This document shows, in pieces, positions 1-9,800 of a stretch of 64,000 nt of DNA; position 1 is the first letter of the stretch; every line of letters begins with the position of its first letter. The translations under genes were made by a program, and so were the position numbers. The stretch is from Rachycentron canadum (taxonomy: Eukaryota; Chordata; Actinopteri; Carangiformes; Rachycentridae): positions 10,492,456 to 10,556,455 of the forward strand of contig CM076666.1 of NCBI GenBank assembly GCA_038496675.1, given 5' to 3'. The notes under the pieces were generated by a model. The model did not search any database and was not told the origin of the DNA. It saw nothing but the letters and a program-made list of their open reading frames with translations.

Positions 1-1449
1 CCAAATTACATCAATCAGGGTCTGGAGTGGAGCAGCAGTTTGAGTTCCTTAAATTGGTGGAATAACGAATCTACTTCCCTTCATTACCTTAGATTTAAAC
101 TTTTGATGGGGAACTGTGAGAAAAGGAGCAGAGGCAATGAATACATTTCAGAAATATTGAGTTGAAAAACACAAAAACCACTGGGTGAGACTTTTCTCAA
201 TAATATACTTTGGAGTCGTTAAATTAGATGTGATCACATTGCTTATTAAAAAAGTAAGTGATTGTTAACAACACATTTCTTTTTGCATAATTTGATCTGT
301 CTAGCAAGTCAAATGGATCTCCAGAGTTCACCACACTTCAGGAAATGCATGACTCCCTCTTTTCATCTTCCTTTGCCATCATTTACCACAAGATAATATC
401 ATACTAATATTCTTAGCTAAGTGCAGATAATTGCATGCAGCACATACAAGTGAAGTAGAATAAATCTTTAGTGTCCCTGAGGGGCAGTTTGGCATACAGA
501 CAGCCGCCAGTGATAGAGATAAGTGATGGATACATAGTGAGGGATATAAATAGCAAACAGTACACAGGTTATCACCATCACTTGGTCTTTCTGACAGCAG
601 ACATTTCGACTTGTGAACACAAAAAAAGCACAAAAGCAATAACAGTGGAGTCAACAGGAACAATACCAGGACCATGAAACTGAAGCAGCTAAATGAAATT
701 CAACCATCATTCATTTTATTATTCACACCAGGGTTTTTTCCACCTGTCACCTGACATGTCAACGTATCTTATATGTCCTTATAGATGGCAGTGGTACTTT
801 ACATAACATTATTAAGACTAGTTTTTCAAATATGTGGATTTAATGTTTGATCCGGCTGAGAGCCAATGATACGTGTGTTCTAGCTCTGTACTGAAATATG
901 AAAAAGATGAAGAAAAAGATAGAAATGTATTTATACAGGATACACATTGAACATTCTGCTGTCTATAGATAATGATTTATTTATATAGATTTTTCAATAC
1001 TGCAATAATATGTGCTTTATCAGTACATCCAATGATGCCAAACTATCCAGTGAAAACCAAGTATCTCCAAATTTGACAATTTAAATGTTTTGCGGAGGGA
1101 ATAAATGTTGGTTGAGAAAATCCTTGCTTTCAAAAACTAAACAAAACATTTGAGACCCCATCTGATCACCTGAATATAGACCATGAGAAGTCAACATTTT
1201 GCAGAACAGCAGCTCATATATGTTTCTGGCATCACCTTGATCACCCATCAAAATCAGCAATTGAACTTTGTGCTAGAATTAATGTTACCTCTCTATCAGA
1301 GAAGGAGGCCTTTTCATTTTTATCTTTTTGATAAACTTGAGAAACACAAGTCCGATTATTGTGGGTGGGGCTCTGAAGACTCAGAGAAACTCAGACCTCT
1401 CTTGGAGCCCCAGTTTCCTGATCAGGGCAGAAATGCATCACGACAATTG

Positions 1450-1512
1450 TGACTGTCTATCTGTCTGCCTGTCTGTCCATCCATCCATCCATCTGCCTGT
1501 CCGTCTGTTTGC
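1450..1512. repeat. Low-complexity TCTG/TCCA tract
   Basis: An irregular pyrimidine-rich tract made of tctg, cctg and tcca units. It looks like a decayed tetranucleotide microsatellite. No function is suggested. Confidence 0.7.
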
Positions 1513-2019
1513 CGGCCAAAGTGAACACTAGTGAGTCCCGCCAGCAGCAGAATTATAACAGGGAGCAACCACCTCAGGAGGAAAATTACTATTGATGCTG
1601 CCTCCCTTTTTACAGGACTTCATTTGATACAGACACAGCAGTTTAAAAAGTAACACAGTAAAGATTTGGTGTTTTACATCCTATCACATTAGCTATGGCT
1701 GTCAAAATTATGTATTCGAGCTTTGTTATGACTTTGTTGCTGCTTCCCTCTACATCATGTTGTATCAGTAACTTGTAGTGCAGCACAGTTTATCCCTGCA
1801 AACCAATAAAACAATTTTGTGTCAATGTCCTGATCTGCCAAGCTGATTTAAGTGTGAATGTCATGTTCACACTAATTTTTCAGCACCCAGGAAAACCAGA
1901 GTTTTCTGCCTGTGTGGTTTATTATCTTTCCAGGCTGTAAAAGTGATGAGGTCAACGTAGTTCTTCTCTGTGTCAGTGTGTGCTTTTTGCTCCAGTGGTC
2001 ACATGATCACTTGTGACAG

Positions 2020-2045
2020 AGGTCATTTGGGGTCAAGTGGGGTCA
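2020..2045 (+). promoter_or_regulatory. Three nuclear-receptor-like half-sites, DR4 spacing
   Basis: AGGTCA at 2020-2025 is followed by GGGTCA at 2030-2035 and GGGTCA at 2040-2045. Each pair is separated by exactly 4 bases, so the array repeats every 10 bp. DR4 spacing is the classical arrangement for thyroid hormone, LXR and related RXR heterodimers. The match is visible in the sequence; binding is inference. The nearest recognised start site is the TATA box about 3.3 kb downstream. Confidence 0.35.
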
Positions 2046-3622
2046 TGAGTAGTATCCTGACATCCTGCCAGTCTAATCACCTGTTTATTTATTTAACAAC
2101 CAAACTCTGATCCAAACTGACCACGGGACTGAAAGTGAGGAGAAAGTGAAAGTAAGAGAAAAGGTTGATGAAGGTTCAACACGAGCCAGTTCAAACTCCT
2201 ATAGGGGTGCATATCCCATATTTAGCAGTATTTTTGGTACAATGTGCAGAGTGGGCCATTTTTACTGTTAAGGTCTCATGTATCCTTTTTGTTGAGTGAT
2301 TACAAACTCCTCATGCTGCAAATACCATGAACTGGATGTGGATTTGAAATATGTACAAACTTCTGTACAAACATTTTTATCTGATTTAATGGTGCATAAA
2401 TAAAAGGATTTATTTTCATTTAGTATTTCAGTGGAAACAGGACTTATGGAAAAGGCTTACAGATATGAAATAATACCATAAGAAAAAGTTAATTTAGACA
2501 TTCAGGTAGGATAACAAGGAAAGTGTAGTGCAAGCATTACAGTAGCTTAGCTTGTTGCTGCCCTCTTTTGGAAAGTACAGGTGCCACTTAACTGTTCACT
2601 TGGCTTGTGTTTACCAGCCTTCACCACATAGTGGAGACAGACTGTAACAATAGAGATCTCTGACTAGCGAAGGATGTGGTCTGATTGGAATATGCACCGA
2701 AATTTTACATACATACTTTATATGATATATATAAAATTCTTTTAATAAAAACAAATAAAATATTTTTAAATTTTTTTTTAAAATATCATCATCCCTTGAA
2801 TTATTTATACAACATAAATCATCACTTCTTAAAAGTAATTTTTACAGGTTTCTGTAATTTTTTTACTTGTTGATTTAATACCTGCATCTTGGTTTTTTAC
2901 TGTTTGTGTGACGTACATTGTTACATTGTTTTTGAGATGCGCAGTATTTCTAAATGACATGGCTGTAGTTTTTTTTAGTGTGATGCATTTAAACAAACAA
3001 GCTTTCATCAGAGCAACACAGGAATGATGCCATTATTTTGATGTCATTGCATGTAGCTGTTCATTTGAGGTCATGTGCCTTTGAGGATGGATGGCATTAT
3101 CCACTAAGACATAAAAACAGAAACATTGCAAAGAACAGCAATGTTCAGTTTATCAGAGAGCCTGGAGTAAACATAAAATAAATAAATAAAAGAAATGAAC
3201 CAATATAATAATAATGTACCCATTCACAAATTTCTCAAATGAAATTCAAAGGAACAAAACAGAATGTTTGTGGGTGCAATGCAAATAATAACATTTGCAA
3301 TGCTGAGAGACACAAGGAATATTTTCATTTTACTTGAATTTGAATATGTTAATGCATGGGAAACTGATGCTCACCCACTCATTTTTAATATATCACATAC
3401 TTTTATGTTATGTGTGACAAAGTTGTCATGAGGTCTGATGGGATAAAGGTAGTGCAAATGAGAAGAGCTGCATCATCAACCCTGTCTGTTCCTCTATCTT
3501 CCTGTAGGAACATGACTGGGTGAGCAGGACGCTGTGGGGCTGTGGTCAATAAACGGAAGTAAATATTGACCACAGCAACATTTTACTCCATTTATATTCG
3601 ACAAAGGTGACCAGCTTATATA

Positions 3623-3625
<3 letters not shown>

Positions 3626-3662
<37 letters not shown>
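3626..3662. repeat. CA dinucleotide microsatellite
   Basis: About 18 uninterrupted CA units, probably length-polymorphic. Confidence 0.95.
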
Positions 3663-3663
<1 letters not shown>

Positions 3664-4551
3664 CAAATACACAATTTGTAACTACGTACAGAGTAAATAA
3701 TCAATAGCAAACATTCAGCGAGCATTCAACTGTAGCTTAAATACAACAACCTAATCCTTTAAAGTCACAACACTGACACACTTGTTTGCAGTGTACATTT
3801 TAAACTTTAACCTGATTTGTGTCTGCAGGTAAACTGAGTATAACTGAGCAGCTGGTGATATCCACCTGTTTGAATTGAGGCTCTACACCCCACATCATGT
3901 TTGTTTCAAAGTGCTTTGACCAGCAGCTTTTCTGTGTCCAAGTGACTTGTTGAATATTTTATCTCCAACAGGTAGGGGGAGAGTCAGGTTACAAGATAAC
4001 TAGATAACAAGAGGGCTCCAGAGCACTGAAGGAAGGGCTCTGCCCACCCAGCTGTGAAGGGATGCGGATGAAAATGAGCTGTGTGTTTGTACAGATATGT
4101 GAGAGGACACACTTCACTGTGATCAGAGACACTGAAACACTATGTGATAAATGCTCACTTCCCTCACTCACTGTCCGTGAAGAGCATCTTTTGGTAGCTT
4201 GTCCACAATTGTCTCCTTTTGTAAGAATCGTAATTCTTTGTGTTTGACGCTGTACTTGGAAAAATTGTCGCTCACAATGATAAACCTACAGAGAATTATC
4301 AACAGATTCTATACCGTTTCCCTCAGAGCTACAAAAAGTGTCTTCCAGCTCATTGTCTTTCACAACGTTACTATTCAGGTTCAGCCACACCTTTTACCAG
4401 CAGGCAGCTGTTTTCAGTGAAATTTTCCAGAAAAACCAACTAGTTGCGACCTGACATACAGGCAGCAGCCAGACATAGTTAGCAGCTAGCTAGTGAACAT
4501 GATTAACATTTTGATATCTGTGGTTTTTGTGACCAGTTGCCATTTCTGGTA

Positions 4552-4850
4552 AAGTCTGTCAATCACACGTAGCCACACCCAGGGCAGACACACCCTAATG
4601 CATACCCTGCTCTATGGTCTTTTTTCCGCCAAATGGGAACCATAATTTTAAAAAAATCAAGTTGCATTGAAGAAGACTTGAAACTAGCAATTGAGACCAT
4701 GAACTCATTAGAAAGATGTGAGTAGTAGGGCTATTTTCCCATAGACTTCAATACAATCTGTTTACTTTTTGCAACCAGTGGAGTTGCTCCCTGATGGTGA
4801 TTATTCATAATGCTGATTTAAGGCACATCTGCATTTGGTTCACTTTTCAG
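4552..4850 (+). repeat. Interspersed repeat, copy 1 of 2
   Basis: About 300 bp begins near tctgtcaatcac and ends near ttcacttttcag. It contains gcataccctgctctatggtc and a gcaaccagtggagt core. A diverged copy lies in the opposite orientation at 36618-36907. Two similar copies 32 kb apart in opposite orientations indicate a dispersed mobile family. I recall the ggagt.gc.ccctg.tgg core from many teleost genomes but cannot name the family. No coding capacity is seen, so it is probably a MITE or SINE. Confidence 0.6.
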
Positions 4851-5107
4851 CCATCTCGTCAATGTCCAATTTTATAAACAGTGTCTAGGTTCTGTTTACA
4901 GCAGTTGAAAGTTTGACTTTAACTGCACAGAGCTTGATGCTGTTTTCACATTTGCCTGCTGAAGGGGAAGTTTTTTAAAGCTCACTTTAAACCTGAGTTT
5001 AAATTGTTTACATTTGATTTTTTGACATTATGACCTGACCATTCATAGTTTATAATAAGGAGCATTTACACAGAGAATGGAGATTTTTTTTTCTTTTAGT
5101 TAATTTA

Positions 5108-5227
5108 AAATAAATAATGTGCATATTCATTGTAAGGATTTCAGTTGAAATAAATAATGTGCATATTCATTGTAAGGATTTCAGTTGAAATAAATAATGT
5201 GCATATTCATTGTAAGGATTTCAGTTG
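5108..5227 (+). repeat. 40-bp minisatellite, three copies
   Basis: Three nearly identical 40-bp units run head to tail, starting taaataatgtgcatattcat and ending tcagttgaaa (5111-5150, 5151-5190, 5191-5227). The near identity points to recent duplication. The array ends about 150 bp upstream of the TATA box at 5381, so it may form part of a promoter. Confidence 0.9.
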
Positions 5228-5380
5228 GAGAGTTCAAGTTGAAATAAGAAGGTCATTAACAACGCACATGCTACATTTTCATGACAATTCTCATCGACAC
5301 ATGCCTTTCTCAAGGCCCTAAGGTGAAATAAAGGCACCGCCTGACTAGAGTTAGCTCCTCCCACTTCTTGCACACCTGCA

Positions 5381-5464
5381 TATAAACTCACCTGTAGCAG
5401 CAGCAGTTCAAAGCCTCCTGCATTCCTCTGGATCCAACCCTGACTTTATCTAAAGGAAATCCTG
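5381..5464 (+). promoter_or_regulatory. TATA promoter and leader exon upstream of the keratin
   Basis: TATAAA at 5381-5386 predicts initiation near 5410. The following 55 bases end in a strong splice donor (CCTG, then GTAAGT at 5465). The first coding exon of the keratin has a good acceptor (tctctccag, exon from 6876) 19 bases before its ATG, and no TATA box directly upstream. The simplest reading is that this is the keratin leader exon. It could instead belong to a short independent transcript that uses the acceptor at 5671. Confidence 0.45.
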
Positions 5465-5671
5465 GTAAGTTATTTTTTTTATTTCATTTTTTTATAGTTA
5501 AAATTGATCATTTAATTATTTCCAATTAATTCTACTTTGTCCTTTAAGCAAATCAAAATAAATTGAGATTATGAAAAAATGAAGCACTGATCCTGATCAC
5601 AATTAGAATAGGGTGAAAAAGTTGCTACCAGTGTACCATTGAATCTTATTATCTTGTTCTCTTTCATTCAG

Positions 5672-5754
5672 AGATGTCAGCACAACTACCATCACTGCCA
5701 ATTATTGATGAAATTATTTCAGAAAATAAGACATTAAAGCCTATTTCACAATGA
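5672..5754 (+). other. Possible short exon carrying a 26-codon ORF
   Basis: A good acceptor (tctctttcattcag) precedes ATG at 5674. The ORF starts MSAQLPSLP, ends KPISQ and stops with TGA at 5752-5754. It lies 207 bases after the leader-exon donor at 5464. If included in the keratin mRNA it would be an upstream ORF; if the transcript ends nearby it would be a microprotein gene. I recognise no homolog. A possible donor (GTACCT at 5760) is weak. Confidence 0.25.
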
Positions 5755-6894
5755 ACAAAGTACCTCTTTGTGAAGCTGGAATTCGCTCTGAAAAATTTCC
5801 CAATCATTTCCCCAAGTTCTATCTTCAATATGAACAAGGAGCGTCTGTCTCCTGCTGGGTCTTTTGTAGTGTTGTGGGAACGATGTTGCAGGGATCAAGT
5901 GACAGAGAGACAGAGAGGTTCCCTTGACCACTAATCTGCCATTGAAAACCTGCTGAGAAACACACAAAAGCAAGCATGCGTGAAACCTCACACACGAACA
6001 CAAACACACACTCACAGACAAAGATACCCTGTCTTGCATTATGCTGCCATCCAGGCATCAACTAAGTCTTGCTTTAAGTACAGAAATTAATGTGAACATT
6101 GGTTAAACTTATTAACATTTATGTAAAGTAGAAAATTCATCTTGGCATATAAGAACAAATCCAGAAATATTTAACAGTCTAAACCTTTATGAAGGCTACG
6201 CAGCCAAGTTTCATCTTTTCTTTTTGTTTCTGTTTCATAACTTCTCCATTATTCCCCCCTTAAAGATAAAATGCATCTTATTATCATAGTAATAGCCTTC
6301 ATGAGAGTGTCCTTGGTCATGGTGAGAGGCTCTTCTTTGACCCTGGGTTGAATTCTACTCATTTACATTTTGATTTTACACTGACTCGCATTGGAGCTGC
6401 ATTTTGAACAGGGCTGAGACAGACTGAAGTGACTCTGACCATAAAGTCGGTCATCTCTTCCATGCAGATGGTTGGGTTGAATAACCACTAGCTATGACTG
6501 GACTCATTTCAGCATTTTCAGTGGGTGTTTAGCTGTAAGCTGTGAATATTAGCCCTTCTTGTATTTCCATTAAGGTCTGACCAAATACCAGAATAAAACA
6601 CATTTGCTTGAGGACCACAAAAGAGCTTTTATTGCAGCCAGATCTCAAGTAACACTGGCTTTAAATGACTGCAATAGGTCAAACAGTCTGGGTTTTGGAG
6701 TTGTGTATTTTCCATGTGACATTTGCAATTTAAACATCCATTCAATCTCCTCAGAGAAATGGATCTGCAAGAGCTGATTGTGCTCTTGTTTTGTCTCTTA
6801 CTTCATGTTTTACCTCCGTCTTGTCCTTCACCAGCATTGTGTTAATCCCAGTTTCTGTGCGTTGACTCTCTCCAGCTTTCACAAGCCACCCATC

Positions 6895-9800
6895 ATGGCC
6901 AGCTTTTCGGTGAGGAGTTTCTCTATGAGCCGCCAGCCCTCGTTTTCCAGCCGTTCTCTGATGGACACCGGCCGCGCTCGCTCGCGTGCCTCAGTCTCTT
7001 TTGCAGCAGCCAGCCCACTGACCCGTTCAGCTTCTATCAGCCAGGACCTCAACGGGCCAATCAGCCTCCAGCTTAATGGTCTGCATGGCAACAGCACCAA
7101 TGAGAAGGAAGCCATGCAGAGTCTCAACAACCGCCTGGCCAACTACCTGGACAAGGTTGGATACATTGGACAGTACTGTAGAGTTGGGCTGTGGGCCAGC
7201 AGCCAAATATGTGATGGGAGGATTTCAGTTTGGCAGCATGCAGACAAGGAAGTGATACTGTTAGCAGCAGACTAAAACACTTTCATCATGAAATTCTTTT
7301 TGTCTTTCTGCAGGTGCGGTCATTGGAGCGTTCCAACGCAGACCTGGAGATGAAGATCAAGCAGGTGATGCTGGACCGCATTCCCAAAGGTCATGACCTT
7401 GATTCTATGATGGCCCAAGCTCATGCTGTCGAGCAAGAGGTGGGAGATGAGGGAGCATACACAGGTCCATTTTTACAGTCAGAGTAGAAGTTGAGAGTTT
7501 TGTAAATGTCCATTAACAAAGCCCAAGGTTATATTTTACATAGACAAAACATTAATGCAAATGCACTACAGCCTCATTCCTCAAAGGCCGTATCTGACCT
7601 GTATTTTATCTTTAAGTTAATTCTACACCAAACAGGGTCAAGGCGAAGTTAATAATTGTTCTACCTATTTTGACTAAAGGGAAATGGTTACAGGTTAGAT
7701 ACAGGTAACAAACTTTCCACTATATAAATACTGTCAGCAGAGCAAATAGAGTAAAACATGTTGTATTATTGTAGATACTGGATCTGTATTATAACCCTGT
7801 TGCATATTAATATTTGTCAGGTGAGGAAGAAGACTTTGGAGAATGCCCGTCTGATGTTGGAAATTGATAATGCTAAACTGGCTGCTGATGACTTCAGAAT
7901 CAAGTGAGTGATGATTGTCTATATTCTGGTGATGATAAACTCACACTCCTTTATCAAGACCTCTCAAGTTCAATCCACATCTTTGATGAAAGATTTAGTC
8001 CATCTACATCCTTCTATAGTTTTATATATATATTATAATTATTAGTTATTATTCTGGTTATTATTGGAAATGTTTGGTTACTGGGTTTGTAAAGTTGTAG
8101 ACATCCATTTACAGATTTTCCCCAGGTCTTACCTCATGACAGGACTACATTAATACAAACTTTAATCTTATGTATGTGTTTACTCACGTACATCTGCATA
8201 AATATCTGAGCTTGAAATGCCTGTGTAACTTTATGAGGCACTTTCTATTGCAATAAAAGAGAAGGTGAGAAACAAAGTGAGTGTTCTGTCTGCAGAGGTT
8301 AGTGTAAACCTTGAGCTAACTGTAAGGCATTTTTGAAGCTTGTCTCTGCAATGCTTCCTTCACAAGGTGGGAGACTGAGCTGGTGATGTGTCAGTCTGTG
8401 GAGCGAGACTGTGTTGCTCTAAAAAAGGCCAAGACTGATCATGAGCAGATCATTTCCTCTCTGAGGGGAGATCTGGACAGCCTGAAGGAAGAACTGTACT
8501 TCCTCAAGAAAAACCACGAGGAGGTAAGTCTCTCTGCCACTCTTGACATTTTGTCTCATTTTCTTTTTGGCCCAGTCTCTTATTCTCCAACCCATCCTCA
8601 AACAAACAACAAGTTCAATATCTCAGTGACCCAATTTGATGTATTCACAAGGTCTTTTCAGCGAGGACAGAAAAGGACACGAAGGGAGGGAGGGAGAAGA
8701 CAGGGGGAGAGAGGGTCGTCCTCTGGTTACTACACACAAAAGGAGCAGGTGGATCTGGTTTCCCAAACCTGTTCTTTCTGTCCAATCAGCTGATCCTAGG
8801 CGCCCAGACTACTGTCCTCTGGAGGGAAGAGAAACTAAGATAAACTTACTCCCTCTCACCACAGGAAGGATTGATCTGCCTCTCTAGTGAAACAAGACTA
8901 TACAGATCCAATTCATTCACGATATTGGAGGCTACTTAGAGTGAGTGTTAGATAGTTTTTCAATTTTACATTCAGACTGTGTCAAACGCAGATATTGGGA
9001 ACAAATGAGACTTCATTATTTTGTCACTGGTGAAACCAGTGCACATTAATCATGTATATTACTAATATATACTTACTATACTAACTTTAATTTTCTGGAC
9101 GCTGTCTGTTGTGAGGAAAGTGTTGAGATGGTGGTTCAGTCTCTTAAACAGACTCCCTCTGGACTCTGGGTGCCTCCTCCTGTAGATGCTCTTTCCAATT
9201 AAATCCATGTCGCCTTTTGGTCCCATTGAAACAGAAAATCAGCACCTGTGGTTAACTGGGAAAACTAGAGCACACTAATAAAGAAAACAGTTGAACTTAA
9301 TTGTCCAAAACAGTCTGGACAACTTTGTATGAGTAAAAGCTTTAAAAACAGACTACATCACATCAAACATGTGACAAAACACAATTTCAGAGTGAAACAG
9401 ATCTACTGTGAGCAGGAGTTTACCGTGTGTGTGTGTGTCTGTGTGTGTGTGTGTGTCTGTGTGTGTGTGTGTGTGTGTCTGTGTGTGTGTATGGGTTGCA
9501 AGCCTGGGGTAAGGTGAGATCTGCCCCATCAACTATTGATGGAGAACATCTAAATAATGAAGATGCCCTCACATCCTCTCTGCCGTCCTGTGGTGTAGGA
9601 TTCACAAAACTGTCCTTGGTTCCATATGTCGCCTGTTGCAACACAGACACATCCTTCACATACAATTATATACACACAAGTTCATTTAAAGATGACACAG
9701 TGCAACCATAATGTTCTTCTCATTCAAAAATAAACATGCACACACAAAGCAAAACATAGGACATGAACTACTTTTTCTCCTGCAGGAGCTTGAGCAGATG

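Larger units (their letters stand above)
1..5100. other. Left intergenic flank, no gene recognised
   Basis: No reading frame here resembles a known protein. The longest open frames (about 90-98 codons, for example 379-675 on the minus strand and 1183-1452 on the plus strand) have no recognisable domain and no convincing splice partners. The stretch holds low-complexity DNA, a CA microsatellite, one interspersed repeat copy and a cluster of hormone-receptor-like half-sites, which are listed separately. An untranslated or distal exon of a gene outside the window cannot be excluded. Confidence 0.5.

Noticed and set aside
379..675. Hydrophobic 98-codon minus-strand frame as a membrane or secreted protein
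   Set aside because: Its low-complexity Leu/Val start is typical of AT-rich non-coding DNA. No splice partner, promoter or family likeness was seen.
3507..3556. Possible terminal exon after cttcctgtag with AATAAA at 3550
   Set aside because: There is one acceptor-like string and one hexamer, but no upstream exon or recognisable coding sequence.
5108..5227. Three repeats as a CRISPR-like array
   Set aside because: Units are contiguous without spacers, there are only three, and the DNA is vertebrate nuclear; it is a minisatellite.
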